A stretch of 64,000 bases of DNA from Acanthochromis polyacanthus (Eukaryota; Chordata; Actinopteri; Pomacentridae). The stretch spans positions 2,648,251 to 2,712,250 of the forward strand of contig NC_067113.1 in the NCBI RefSeq assembly GCF_021347895.1, written 5' to 3'. The position numbers and the translations under genes are program-made. The notes under the pieces were generated by a model. It saw nothing but the letters and a program-made list of their open reading frames with translations. It did not search any database and had not been told where the DNA came from. Shown here one piece after another: positions 47,995-58,823 of this stretch (the stretch's first letter is position 1; each line of letters begins with the position of its first letter).

Positions 47995-48777
47995 TGTCAG
48001 GATTCCCTCCTCACCCTCATCTTTCCTTCCTGACATCCTAAAACCCTCACCCCATCTGTCTTCCCCACTGTCTCTTTTCCTCTCGTGCTCTTTTTCCTTT
48101 TCCCTCTCTCTCTCTCTCTTTTTCCCTAGCGACGCACTGAGTGAAGCGTGGCTTCACAGCTGCCTTCACTTAGGCAATCAGCCACCACCCTGGAGCCCGG
48201 ACAGCTGAAACTCGTCACTAATCAACCACTGCAATAAAGAGACCGGTTCATTCCTCCACTCTCCGCCAGATTGTTAAACTCGATTCCCTCGTCAGTTTGC
48301 TCTCTAGCCACGTTAGTTGTTTGATGTCTTTGTAGAAAGATAAGTCTAACGTTTCTCTGTGCTCTTTTCTACCCAGAAGAACCTGCTGTCTGGATCTCCG
48401 TTTGCCAAATCCCCGCTTCAGATCGTATCCCCTTCGGAACCTCTCCTGGCCCCCCTACCTCTCCTGGCGCCCTCCTGGATACGTCTCCTGCAGTCCAACT
48501 CAATCCCTGGTCCACTTCGCCCCGGTTCTCCAGCACTCCGGCGTCCCCCCTCCTTCTCGGATCTCCTCCTTCCGCCTTCGTCAGCCGCCAGGGATCCTTA
48601 TACCATCCGTCGTCATCCGCCGTTCCTCCTCCCGGAACCAACGACGGCCGCCGATCCCCGGCTCAGACGTTCCACCCGGAACCACTCCACGTTCCCTCCG
48701 AAAACGCACCCCCGGCTCTGTGCTCATCATCTTCATCTCCCCTCCTGTAAATAAAACATTCTTTATTACACCCTGAC
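47995..48777 (+). mobile_element. Probable gypsy-type solo LTR
   Basis: It begins TGTCAGGATTCC and ends ACACCCTGAC, imperfect inverted ends. GTAAATAAAACATTC near 48750 is a polyadenylation-like signal close to the 3' end. The body is CT- and GC-rich, in contrast to its surroundings. No matching duplication was found. Two long overlapping ORFs inside (48359-48776) look like chance frames in a GC-rich repeat. Confidence 0.5.
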
Positions 48778-48779
48778 CT

Positions 48780-50160
48780 CGGTAGCGTGGTTTTCAGCCC
48801 CTGTTTATGGGTGGCCAGCTCAAGCTGTTGAGCTACCCAGGTACGGAAAGGTTTGCTATTTTTAAAGTATGATGGAACTTTTAGAACTGTTATAAAGTGT
48901 CAGCCCTCATAACATCAGAATGTGGCAAAGTGGATTTTATCCACTTACTTCACATTATTTTGTAGAAATGTGACATGGAGTCTTTTTTTCTTGTTGCAAA
49001 TTCTTGTCCAAAAAGCCAAATTAAATCGATCATGATTTAATGTTGAAACCTATTAAATACACATTTAAGGATGAATACTCTTTGATCTGTAACTGACACA
49101 CATCCTCATTTTGTTTCATTGTCAGTTTTGACATGTCACTGTGTAAGGAAATCAGGTTCAATTGTAATGAATGTAAGAATCTATGGTCGAAGAAGTCAGG
49201 CTGTTTTTTTTTTTTTTTTTAAGCCTATCCACTCCATGCCATCTCAAAAGAGCTCAGACCACCTCTAGTCATCTAATTTGTCCTCTCTTGCTCTGTCTTT
49301 TATGCAGCTCTAAGGGAGAGGGATTTTAAGCAGAGACACTCAGATGGCTAAGTGAGGATAATACTGCCATTAAAGAGAGAGAGCAGTGAGAACGTGTGGG
49401 AGATGCAGAAAGAAAGTAGTAGGATGGGAGGGAAGGAGGGATAAAGCAGAGAGGGGGAGAGTGGAATCAAAAGCAGGCATTCATGAAAGAATTAGTGGGA
49501 GAAAGAAATAGGGAAAGCAAAAGAAAACAAGCCATTTTTATTATTGGGGTTTTGCAAAAATTCCACTGATGCCTGCACTGCCTGCGATTATTGGATTTTT
49601 GCCACTGCAAGAATATGTTGGTTTGTCTGTAAGCACCTTTGTGCTGCACAACAATAAAAAGACACTTAAAAATGAAAGAGGACCAAGAAAGGAAGGCAGC
49701 AGGAGAAGTAAGAAAGAAAGGAGGGGAGGATGAAAGATGTGGGAGGTAGGGACTCAGACATCTGTAAGGTTTGCAACCAAAATGACACAATTTCTTGGGA
49801 ATTCTGTGGGTGTCCTTACTTGGAGAGATACTGAAGATGAGTTCATTTTCTTCAGCATAATTCAGACACTTCACTTCATAATGTTCAAAACTGAATGACT
49901 CATATCTGCTGTTTAAAATTTTATTTTAAAAGACAGGAACATTAAACATTTAGATCTGATTATCACAGGAGGCCATTTGACCATCAGGAAATGCAAGATA
50001 TTATATGTAATAGACATGAATATTCAGCAGGACAAACCAAAAAGATGAATCCAAAACACTCTACTGGGTGATGTCCAGCAATGAAGCAGAAACAATGACA
50101 CTCTATAAGATTAATGTTAGTCGGATCACAACACACCAGCATAGAACATACACTCACTGA
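48780..50160. other. No supported gene
   Basis: Mostly AT-rich with a purine-rich patch at 49310-49460 and a poly-T at 49204-49220. The ORF at 49467-49874 (minus) has no motif. Confidence 0.55.
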
Positions 50161-50163
50161 GCA

Positions 50164-50604
50164 CTATGAGTAATACTGGCTCAGGCTGCCGTTCTTGTTG
50201 TCATGGATTCTGCAAGATATCCGACACTTTCCTTTGAGTTTCTGGTCCACGTTGACATGACTATATCGCATCATTCTGCAGATTAAATTAATGCTGCCAA
50301 TCCCATACTCTCCCACATCCCAAAAGTGTCTACTTGATTCAGATCTGGTGACGAAGGAGGCGGCTGAACTCATCGACATGGTGATGAAATCAGTTTGAGA
50401 TGACTCTTGCTTTGTAACATGACTCATTATCATGCTGGGAGTGGCTATAAGAAGACGGTAAATGGTGGGCATAAAGGGATGTGCACTGTCAGCTGCAATA
50501 GGCAGACTGCCTGCGGTGTTCAAATCATGATTGATTTGTATTAGGAGGCTCAAAGCTGTGGATTCCACCGAGGATGGCAGCACTGCATTTTGGCTGGCCG
50601 CCAT
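50164..50604 (-). CDS. Unidentified 146-codon ORF, possible first exon
   Basis: I do not recognise this protein. It starts MAASQNAVLPSSVESTALSL in a favourable context (CAGCTATGGCGG) just downstream, on the minus strand, of an ETS-like promoter motif. It has no visible signal peptide, membrane span or zinc finger. The C-terminal third is basic with several cysteines (KGKCRISCRIHDN). The start context and promoter are unlike the transposon remnants around it. It may be a real coding exon, an unspliced reading of an exon plus intron, or a chance frame. The opposite-strand candidate exon at 50704 makes a divergent gene pair conceivable. Confidence 0.3.
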   Translation of the reverse strand: MAASQNAVLPSSVESTALSLLIQINHDLNTAGSLPIAADSAHPFMPTIYRLLIATPSMIMSHVTKQESSQTDFITMSMSSAASFVTRSESSRHFWDVGEYGIGSINLICRMMRYSHVNVDQKLKGKCRISCRIHDNKNGSLSQYYS

Positions 50605-50703
50605 AGCTGATCGCAGCCACTCTAAACAATGCTTGTGATTCCACCGGAAGTGTCCCAGAAGTAGCTCTCTTTTCTGCTAAATATAGTGCCTAGTCTATTT
50701 TTG
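50605..50703. promoter_or_regulatory. Candidate short divergent promoter with ETS motif
   Basis: The 99 bases between two opposite ATGs contain ACCGGAAGTG (50643-50652), a strong ETS-family consensus typical of TATA-less housekeeping promoters. CpG is present around the motif on the minus-strand side. Function is inferred. Confidence 0.35.
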
Positions 50704-50792
50704 ATGGACGTTGTGTTAAGCTTCACAGAGCAGATCGAGCAAGAACAGCGTCAAATCAAAATAAAACAGGCTGTGCAAAGAGGTGTCACAAG
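50704..50792 (+). CDS. Candidate first coding exon of an unknown gene
   Basis: The ATG at 50704 opens MDVVLSFTEQIEQEQRQIKI and KQAVQRGVT, 29 codons plus two bases, and meets a splice donor AAG|GTAGG at 50792-50793. The peptide is charged and probably helical. It is too short to identify. Its start lies 53 bases beyond the ETS motif. If real, the gene would extend to the right through an intron that contains the next V-SINE; no second exon is recognised in the window. Confidence 0.35.
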
Positions 50793-51008
50793 GTAGGAAG
50801 TAACTGGTCTGAGAAATTTCAGAATGTATGATAAGAGGTTCATTTTAAAAGTAGAAAAACACAAGATGTTGCATTCATTTATCTATATTATATTAATTTG
50901 TCCCTGTTACAACTGTGCTTTTAAACAGCACTATGTGATCTTATATTATATCTTTTATGTTATTTTATTCTACTCTTATTTTATTTAATTTTATCATTGT
51001 CATTCCTA

Positions 51009-51380
51009 GGCTGCAAAGTGGTTTAGTGGTTAGCACTTTCGCCTTGCAGCAAGAAGATCCCTGGTTCAAATCCCAGCCTGAGCCTGGGATCTTTCTGCAT
51101 GGAGTTTGCATGTTCTCCCTGTGCATGCGTGGGTTTTCTCCGGGCACTCCGGCTTCCTCCCACAGTCCAAAAATATACTGAGGTTAATTGATTACTCTAA
51201 ATTGTCCGTAGGTGTGAATGTGATTGTGATTGTTTGTCTGTATATGTAGCCCTGCAACAGACTGGTGACCTGTCCAGGGTGTCCCCTGCCTTCGCCCGAG
51301 TCAGCTGGGATAGACTCCAGCACCCCCTGCAACCCTAGTGAGTATAAAGCGGTGTATAGAGGATGGATGGATGGATGGAT
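51009..51380 (+). mobile_element. V-SINE, full length
   Basis: It starts GGCTGCAAAGTGG with A box (TGGTTTAGTGGTT) and B box (GGTTCAAATCC), has the full core and ends in (GGAT)n. Flanks show only a partial match (TATCATT), so the duplication is not certain. It is in plus orientation, unlike the other copies. Confidence 0.88.
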
Positions 51381-52478
51381 TATCATTTCTTTTCTCTTAG
51401 GTTGATCATGGTTTTATTATATTTAATTTCATTTTATTTATTTATTTTACATTGTTATCAACCTATTTTTTGTTTATTCTGTGGTTTCAGAGTTTGGTAA
51501 CACTGTGTACCATTGGGATGTATTGCCCCGTGGAATTTAAAAACAATATAGATTATCTTGGATTTTGAACCTTATATGACATCTAAGATCCTTTTTAAAA
51601 GACATCACCATAAAGGAAAAGTCTTTAGTGGAAGAAATGTTTAAGGTGTAGCAGACACAGCTTAAACACCCACATGATATCACATTTCATCACATAGAGT
51701 CACTTCAGAAAGCTTTCAGACTTCTTCAATTTTTGCACACTGTCATGGTGATAGATGAACTATCACCTCAGCCTCAGGTAGCTGTACTCTGGAGCAAGAT
51801 TTATTTTGGCATGCCAAGGATGAGGTCAAACCAGGTAAAAAAAAAAGCTTTTTGTTTAGGTTGTGGACCTATAGCCCACATAAAACTCCCACCTTGGACA
51901 CCACACAGAACAGGGAACCCTCCCGTTCTCAGGAAGAAACTCCATTAGTATCAGAGGTAAATTACAGCAGGAGAGATTTGAGTCACCCTCACCATCTACA
52001 ATCCTTAGGAGCAAATGGCGTTACATTCATTTCTTTTCAGCGTGAGTGTGAATCTCAGACCTCCTGTAGAAGGAATAATTTTGCGACATATTTAGACATA
52101 GTTCACTTTTATTATAAGCCTGAGCTTATATGCTTTAATCCTCTTTTTGACGAGCCAGTAAGAAACAACAGAAGTCAATTTTTTTTTTCCTTTTTCTAAG
52201 TTCCACCGCGCCTTCACTCTCAGTTTTCATAACTCTTTGCATCACCTGGCTAACGCCAAGAGAAAATATAACAAAACAAGTTATTTTTCATCAACGCTGA
52301 AAACCGCGCACAAAGTGCACTGAACACTGGCACGACGCTTCAGGACAGACAGCCTGGATCCCATCATGAAGAAGTTTCTGGCCCACCAGGTTCCAGTCAT
52401 GGAGCATTGGACGAAGTTGGAAAAGTCGACCTGTGTCTACTCTTGATTGGGTTGATGTTGTAATAACTTGATGATAGT
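51381..52478. other. No supported gene
   Basis: Nothing recognised; the 115-codon ORF at 51852-52199 has no motif. Confidence 0.55.
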
Positions 52479-52495
52479 TAAATTTATTCACTCTT

Positions 52496-52619
52496 TTTTT
52501 ATATATATTTTATTTTTGCCTTTATAAGATAGTGGCAGTGAAGGTAGTCAGGAAAGGGGGGAGAAGAAGAGTGGGGGGAAGACATGCAGCAAAGAACCTG
52601 TTGAGCTATACAAGCGCCC
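52496..52619 (-). mobile_element. tRNA-SINE remnant with 17-bp duplication
   Basis: On the minus strand it begins GGGCGCTTGTATAGCTCAAC, a tRNA-like A-box region, then jumps to CTTTGCTGCATGTCTTCC and a CT-rich body ending in A-rich sequence. A perfect 17-base duplication TAAATTTATTCACTCTT flanks it (52479-52495, 52620-52636). The B box is missing. Confidence 0.8.
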
Positions 52620-52636
52620 TAAATTTATTCACTCTT

Positions 52637-52779
52637 AAACGTATCGATCCTAACCCAGATCATAGATTCATTGTGTTTGATCATTGGTTTTCAACCCTCC
52701 TTTCACCATAATCCTCTTCCTTTAGCCTGTTAACCTGTTTTCACCCATTCACCACACACACGCACACACGCGCACACGC

Positions 52780-52823
<44 letters not shown>

Positions 52824-53528
52824 TATTGTCTTAGTAGAATAGTTAATAAATGTTTTTCATTTAGACCAATTCACAGTCCCGTGCATTTCTTTGTGTGGGA
52901 ACTGAGGTCAATTTAATCAAAATTGTACAGTTTCAGATATCAGATTTTTAGTCAAAGTCTCCTTGAGATTTTGTTTAAACTAATAATCTCCTCAGATAAA
53001 GTGAGGATGGTGCCCCTTTATAAATAACTGCAAACTTAACTACTTTAGTAGTTCGGCTACAAAGGTAATTTAGCTGTTAACCTAAATTTAACTGTTTTTA
53101 ATTTACACTGTGAAAGTTCTATGTCGTCTTATGCTCAATCATTTTTATATTACATTTTATCTGTTATATACATTATTAAAATAATGTTTTGTTTGTTTGT
53201 TGTTTTTAGTGTGTCTATGCATCATTTAAATAATACGTTTTACTTTAAATGTATGACCTTCCCTTACTTAATGAATGCAACTTGTGTAGTAAAGAACCTG
53301 TAAAGAAGGTTTTTGTTTTTAGGCTTTCTCAAGCAAGGATTCAAGGAAGCAAATGTGCATTGTTGATTTGAGTTGCATGTGTTTGTATATCAGAGATTGG
53401 GTAATAGTTTCGCGATCATACTTTTAGAACAAAACTTTAAGCTGTGTTTCAGGATTGCGGAGAATTTATACATTGTTTCTGTGAGTAAATTCACTGATCA
53501 GCTCTTTTTTTTTCTTTTTTAACAGTCC
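52637..53528. other. No gene; (CA)n at 52748-52820
   Basis: AT-rich with one impure CA microsatellite. Confidence 0.6.
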
Positions 53529-53740
53529 TTAACCCTTGGATGCATGGCCAACCAATACCTCCACTCTTCCATGGGTGGGGTCAAAAATGACCCCAATTGA
53601 AATCAATGCATTTTTTTGCAATAAACTTGAGACATTTCTTTCATGTTGGTTAGACATTATATATTTTGTTCAACAAAAGAGTATTTTCAGTTTTGATATG
53701 TTCTTTCTTCACTTTTAATTCAAATTTTATCACATAACAA

Positions 53741-53929
53741 TCACTGAAACGGTATCAAAACATGTTTAATCTTCCTCCATATTTTAAAACAGACAGAGGG
53801 ACACATAAAGGAGGTTGATTTCCAGGCAGCCTGACATCTCCAGGTGGACAATAGTCTTGAGTCCTCTACATCTGAGATGTCAGATCCTGAGTCAATGCCT
53901 CCAATAGGCTCTTCATCCCATCCATCCAT
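53741..53929 (-). pseudogene. Possible piggyBac transposase N-terminal scrap
   Basis: A 62-codon minus-strand ORF with an acidic stretch (GGIDSGSDISDVEDS). Acidic N-termini are usual in piggyBac transposases, and the location inside a TTAA element supports this, but no catalytic residue is present. Confidence 0.3.
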
Positions 53930-54112
53930 CCATGATCATTTTTAGGGCAACGTCCACAGGGATCCTAGCTGGCCTCCGAGCAGCCATGTTGCCTTAGGTT
54001 GAAAAGAAAAGGAAAAAACATGAGAAAAGACACTGTTTGAATGCACAAAACTATAAATCATTTGTAGCTTTGTAAGTAAATCTGAGGGCATGCGCGTGCA
54101 CACACACTCACA

Positions 54113-54198
54113 CACCTCCGCTCACATTCACACTTTTGTTACACTGTTATTACACAGTATGTTAGCTCACAGGATTGTTAGGTAAAAGTATTTTTAGC

Positions 54199-54269
<71 letters not shown>

Positions 54270-54430
54270 CCCATTAGGTAGCCTATTATATGATCATCCG
54301 ATTATTCAATGGTGTATGTGTGTGTGTGAGAGAGTGTGTGTGTTTGTGTTAGCTAACAATACTTTAGCTATCAATCCTGTTAGCTAAGATACTGTGTAAT
54401 AACAGTGCAACAACAGTGTATGAGTGTATG
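54113..54430. repeat. Imperfect inverted repeat around (CA)n
   Basis: Sequence at 54128-54200 (TTACACTGTTATTACACAGT and GTTAGCTCACAGGATTG) returns in inverse order at 54345-54420 (CAATCCTGTTAGCTAAG, ACTGTGTAATAACAGTG). The centre holds a long (CA)n tract, 54200-54268. GTTAGCTAACAATACT recurs again at 54476. Confidence 0.8.
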
Positions 54431-55050
54431 TGTGTGTGTGCGTGCGTGCATGCATGTGTGCGTGTGTGTGATTGTGTTAGCTAACAATACTGTTTGCTCA
54501 TAATAATGTTAGCTAACAGTATTGCTAGCTAACCACAAACTAGGCAACTTTCACAGATATTCACATAAAATTCACATATTCTGTCAATGAAAATAAGTTC
54601 ATAAATGGAGATAATACTTACATGTATAATGCTGTGCAAAAATGACCTCCTAGGTGGTGGGACTGCTGACATCAGTTGTATGAGGGATAGTAAATGTTTA
54701 CTTACACTCACAGTTGCCAAGAACCAATGTTAAGTGAAATATCCCATTGGAAATACTTGGGGTCATTTTTGACCCCGCCCATGGAAGAGTGGGGTACTGA
54801 TACAAAAACAGATTTTTTTTTAAAATTAATGAAAAAATGAATAAAAATGCAAATGGCATCATGTCACAAACATGTTTTATGAGGAATACCTGGAATATGA
54901 AAATATCAAAACTTTTAATCTTAAAGATATTAAGGAATAACAACCTCTGGGCTCAATTTTGACCCCACCTATGCATTCTGGGGTTAACTAGTATAATTGC
55001 AAGTGGCAAATCTAGAAAAGAGAAGAATGCTATTTACAAATGAATGTGGA

Positions 55051-55700
55051 TCATAAATATCTTTCTTGGTCATGTTGTGACACCATCTTGTCATGAAAGT
55101 ACAGATAGCCTTCAGGAGAGCTGAATGAGGTACAGAAGACCTCCCTCATGCTGCACACGTCTCTTGATTTCCTATTCCATGTTGTGCTTCCTCTTTGTGC
55201 CGCATGTCTTCCTAGTTGCTCATTGTCGATCAGGATCCTATTATTTTCCCTAAAGGAAAGCAAGAAATTGTGAAAGATGCATGCCATCACCACAAGCATG
55301 TCCACACTGTGAGGGTGCCAATTGAATTTGCAATGAAGTATTGACCACCTGGAGGCCAGAATGCAGCATTAACACATCACTACATTTGGTGGCATTTTCT
55401 GCTCTCACTCTTCAGTTACCCAGAATCTGTGGTCAGCATCTACAAGCACCAATGGAAAAGTCTTCTTTTAGTTGAAGTAGTGGCTTCCAGTGCCGGCACT
55501 TGTATGGTTACATGTTTTTCATTTATTGCTTCCAGGCAATGTGGTGAATTCCATTTTCCTTTTGTTTCACCTTTTACCAAGCGTCCTTTGCTGTCCTGGG
55601 TAGGAACTTCTCCATCATCGTTTTAAGTGGCTCCACACACAATGTGGACAGAGTTGATTACAGTTGTGCGCCTGAGGTGATAGCTGGGTGCTGAGCTGAC
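55051..55700 (-). pseudogene. PIF/Harbinger transposase relict
   Basis: On the minus strand, in broken frames, KWNSPHCLEAINEKHVTIQV (near 55545) matches the Harbinger block FPNCIGAIDGKH around the first catalytic Asp, here replaced by Asn. It continues to a worn LTTDSG. The last open part (55051-55305) reads MACIFHNFLLSFRENNR, the usual CVLHNFL helix, then REVFCTSFSSPEG near the C-terminus. Stops and frameshifts make it inactive. Terminal repeats were not located. Confidence 0.72.
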
Positions 55701-56158
55701 CAATGAGTTCCCAGAAGCCAAGTACCAGTGAGAAAAGGCAAGAAAAGGTAAGTTACATGTGGAATTCCTATTTGTATGTCTCTTATTTGTTTCAGTTAAG
55801 GCTTTCAAGGAAATATAAGAAACATTAGAGGATATTTTTATGAAACACAGGAAAATTACATCTCCCAATTAGCTTTGAAGATAATATTCAAAAGGACAAG
55901 AATTATGCACAGATAATATACTTCATATTTCCCCCCTTACAATAGAGATGGTGTATATAAAATGTTCAAACATAAAAATTTCAGGAAATTTATTGAATTA
56001 TATATTGACTATGGTGGCAGTGTCCATTTTCATAATGTAATGGACAACTGAAGAAAGATTCTTGGTGAAAATTTTGATACAAAAGAATCACAAAGAGTAT
56101 TTTTTTGTTCATTTTGTTGTTGTTGTTTTCTGCTTCTTCTTTGTTGTTATTTTTATAG

Positions 56159-56514
56159 AATTCAAAAAGCAGCTTGTGCAGTTTACCAGCAGTGGATGTT
56201 CGAAGACATGGAGACGTCTGGTACCCCACTTTGACTGTCTGTATGTGAACATCTATCCAGTATCAGCAGTCATGGTATTTTTGCATCGACTGCAAGGAGC
56301 AGATGTCCAGATTGTCCGTGGAACAACATGCTACACAAGGAGGATGCCACAGACCACAGACTTTGTGGAGCAGCTGATGTCCATTTGTCAAGAGCCAGTT
56401 CCTAAACCACATATGCCAGATGATGATCTTGATGGATCCTTCCAATTTGCACTCAGACTTGTGCCAATGTTGCACATACTGGACAAGGACAGGAGAGGCA
56501 AAGAGCCAAAATAA
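56159..56514 (+). CDS. Unidentified 118-codon open stretch, possible exon
   Basis: After a pyrimidine-rich run and a splice-acceptor-like TTTTTATAG, the plus frame is open to the TAA at 56514. It includes VVRGTTC-like and FVEQLMSICQEPVPKPHMPD sequence, moderately hydrophilic and without a motif I know. An overlapping 112-codon ORF lies on the other strand. It could be a terminal exon, part of an old transposon, or chance. Confidence 0.25.
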
Positions 56515-56604
56515 GCATTTTGAACATTTAACATAACCTTGAAAAAGGCAAGTTAATGTCTCCCCCAACAACATACAGCTGGTTGGGAACCTGTTCACCA
56601 TCCA

Positions 56605-56605
<1 letters not shown>

Positions 56606-56680
<75 letters not shown>
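56606..56680. repeat. (CA)n microsatellite
   Basis: About 37 CA units. Confidence 0.97.
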
Positions 56681-56681
<1 letters not shown>

Positions 56682-57190
56682 ACAACCTCCACCCATTTAG
56701 GAAATCACTGGGCACTTGAGTCACACCTCCAGGCCAGAATGCTTTTAGTCAGTTCCCCATCCCCTCTGAAAACATCACCAAACCACCATACACCCCAATC
56801 CTGCCCTATGCAGCAACACTGAGTACAGAGCTAAACTTAAAAATGAGAAGGCGTAAATTTGTTTTTAAAATGTCACTTGCTGACTTTTTCTATCTCCTCG
56901 AAATTTGTACATTTCCTGTTTTTCTTTCCAGGTTAAATAAACCTTTTCCATTCAGAGGTACTTTATTTAACTTTATTAAACTGTATTTTGAGGTGTACCT
57001 TTTTTTTCTCTCTTTAGTTGAGAATTGTGCATCCTTGGAAGGTGACTAAAATTATTTTGTTGCGATGAAGCACTCTGAACAAGCTTCTTCTATTCTCCAT
57101 CTGTAGTCTTTCTAGGAGAAGAAATGCAACAGCTTTACTCTTGCTACCAGACACTGTATGTGTCTTAACTGGACTTAAAAACATTACATA

Positions 57191-58821
57191 CACTTGGTAC
57201 GGAAAGTATTCAGACCCCTTGAAATTTTTCACTCTCTGTGTCATTGCAGCCATTTGCCAAAATCAAAAAAGTTCATTTTATTTCTCATTAATGTACACTC
57301 AGCACCCCATCTTGACAGAAAAAAACAGAAATGTAGAAATTTTTGCAAATGTATTAAAAAGAAAAACTGAAATATCACATGGTCATAAGTATTCAGACCC
57401 TGTGCTCAGTATTGAGTAGAAGCACCCTTTTCAGCTAGTACAGCCATGAATCTTCTTGGGAATGATGCAACAAGTTTTTCACACCTGGATTTAGGGATCC
57501 TCTGCCATTCTTCCTTGCAGATCCTCTCCACTTCTGTCAGGTTGGATGGTGAACGTTGGTGGACAGCCATTTTGAGGTCTCTTCAGAGATGCTCAATTGG
57601 GTTTAGGTCAGGGCTCTGGCTGGGCCAGTCAAGAACGGTCACAGAGTTGTTCTGAAGCCACTCCTTTGTTATTTTAGCTGTGTGATTAGGGTCATTGTCC
57701 TGTTGAAAGGTGAACCTTCGGCCCAGTCTGAGGTCCTGAGCACTCTGGAAGAGGTTTTCCTCCAGGATATCTCTGTACTTGGCCATATTCATCCTTCCTT
57801 CAATTGCAACCAGTCGTCCTGTCCCTGCAGCTGAAAAACACCCCCCCAACATGATGCTCCCACCACCATGTTTCACTGTAGGGATTGTATTGGGCAGGTG
57901 ATGAGCAGTGCCTGCTTTTCTCCACACATACCACTTAGAATTAACACCAAAAAGTTCAGTCTTGGTCTCATCAGACCAGAGAATCTTATTTCTCATAGTC
58001 TGGGAGTCCTTCATGTGTGTTTTGGGAAACTCTATGCGGGCTTTCATGTGTCTTGCACTGAGGAGAGGCTTCCGTCGGGCCACTCTGCCATAAAACCTCG
58101 ACTGGTGGAGGGCTGCAGTGATAGTTGACTTTGTGGAACTTTCTCCTATCTCCCGACTGCATCTCTGGAGCTCAGCCCCAGTGATCTTTGGGTTCTTCTT
58201 TACCTCTCTCACCAAGGCTCTTCTCCCACGATTGCTCAGTTTGGCTGGACGGCCAGGTCTAGGAAGAGTTGTGGTCGTCCCAAACGTCTTCCATTTGAGG
58301 ATTATGGAGGCCACTGTGCTCTTCGGAACCTTGAGTGCTGCAGAAATTCTTTTATAACCTTGACCAGATCTGTGCCTTGCCACAATTCTGTCTCTGAGCT
58401 CCTTGGGCAGTTCCTTCCACCTCATGATTCTCATTTGCTCTGACATGCACTGTGAGCTGTAAGGTCTTATATAGACCAGTGTGTGCCTTTCCTAATCAAG
58501 TCCAATCAGTTTAATTAAACACAGCTGGACTCCAATAAAGAAGCAGAACCATCTCGAGGAGGATCAGAAGAAACGGACAGCATGTGAGTTAAATATGAAT
58601 GTCACTTCAAAGGGTCTGAATACTTATGACCATGTGATATTTCAGTTTTTCTTTTTTAATAAATTTGCAAAAAATTTCTACATTTGTTTTTTTCTGTCAA
58701 GATGGGGTGCTGAGTGTACATTAATGAGAAATAAAATGAATGTTTTTGATTTTGACAAATGGCTGCAATGACACAGAGAGTGAAAAATTTCAAGGGGTCT
58801 GAATACTTTCCGTACCCACTG
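57191..58821 (-). mobile_element. Tc1-like transposon, full length 1.63 kb
   Basis: TA dinucleotides flank both ends (57189-57190, 58822-58823). Terminal inverted repeats of about 215 bp contain two copies each of a GTATTCAGACCC word (outer near 57205, inner near 57389), the IR/DR arrangement. The left tip (CACTTGG) differs slightly from the right (CAGTGGG). A transposase gene fills the middle on the minus strand. Confidence 0.95.
57406..58446 (-). pseudogene. Tc1-like transposase with a single nonsense codon
   Basis: The frame begins MSEQMRIMRWKELPKELRDR and has a paired-like helix-turn-helix region (KRISAALKVPKSTVASIILK, residues ~32-51) with a GRPAKLS linker near residue 85. The DD34E catalytic residues are all present: WSDETK (near 155), Asp 250 in FQQDNDPNH and Glu 285 in LNPIEHL. 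At codon 288 a TGA replaces the Trp (TGG) seen in the fragment at 9956-10258. Beyond it the same frame stays open through the expected C-terminus to the natural stop at 57406-57408, 346 codons in all, a normal length. Apart from this one change I see no frameshift, so the copy died recently. Confidence 0.93.
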
Positions 58822-58823
58822 TA

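Larger units (their letters stand above)
53533..54983. mobile_element. piggyBac-like TTAA element
   Basis: TTAA (53529-53532) precedes CCCTTGGATGCATGG and the right end reads CTATGCATTCTGGGG followed by TTAA (54984-54987). Palindromic GGGGTCAAAAATGACCCC lies near the left end, with related words near 54760 and at the right end. An internal second inverted pair (53560-53600 versus 54755-54800) is present. The only possible transposase trace is the acidic peptide at 53741-53929. Confidence 0.7.

Noticed and set aside
48359..48776. Proline/serine-rich overlapping ORFs of 124-131 codons
   Set aside because: They lie inside a GC- and CT-rich probable LTR with no start context or domain; frames on both strands are open.
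50086..50170. CACTCACTGAGCACTA as the end of a common fish transposon
   Set aside because: The match is too short and the expected continuation (TTATTAGGAACAC) is absent.
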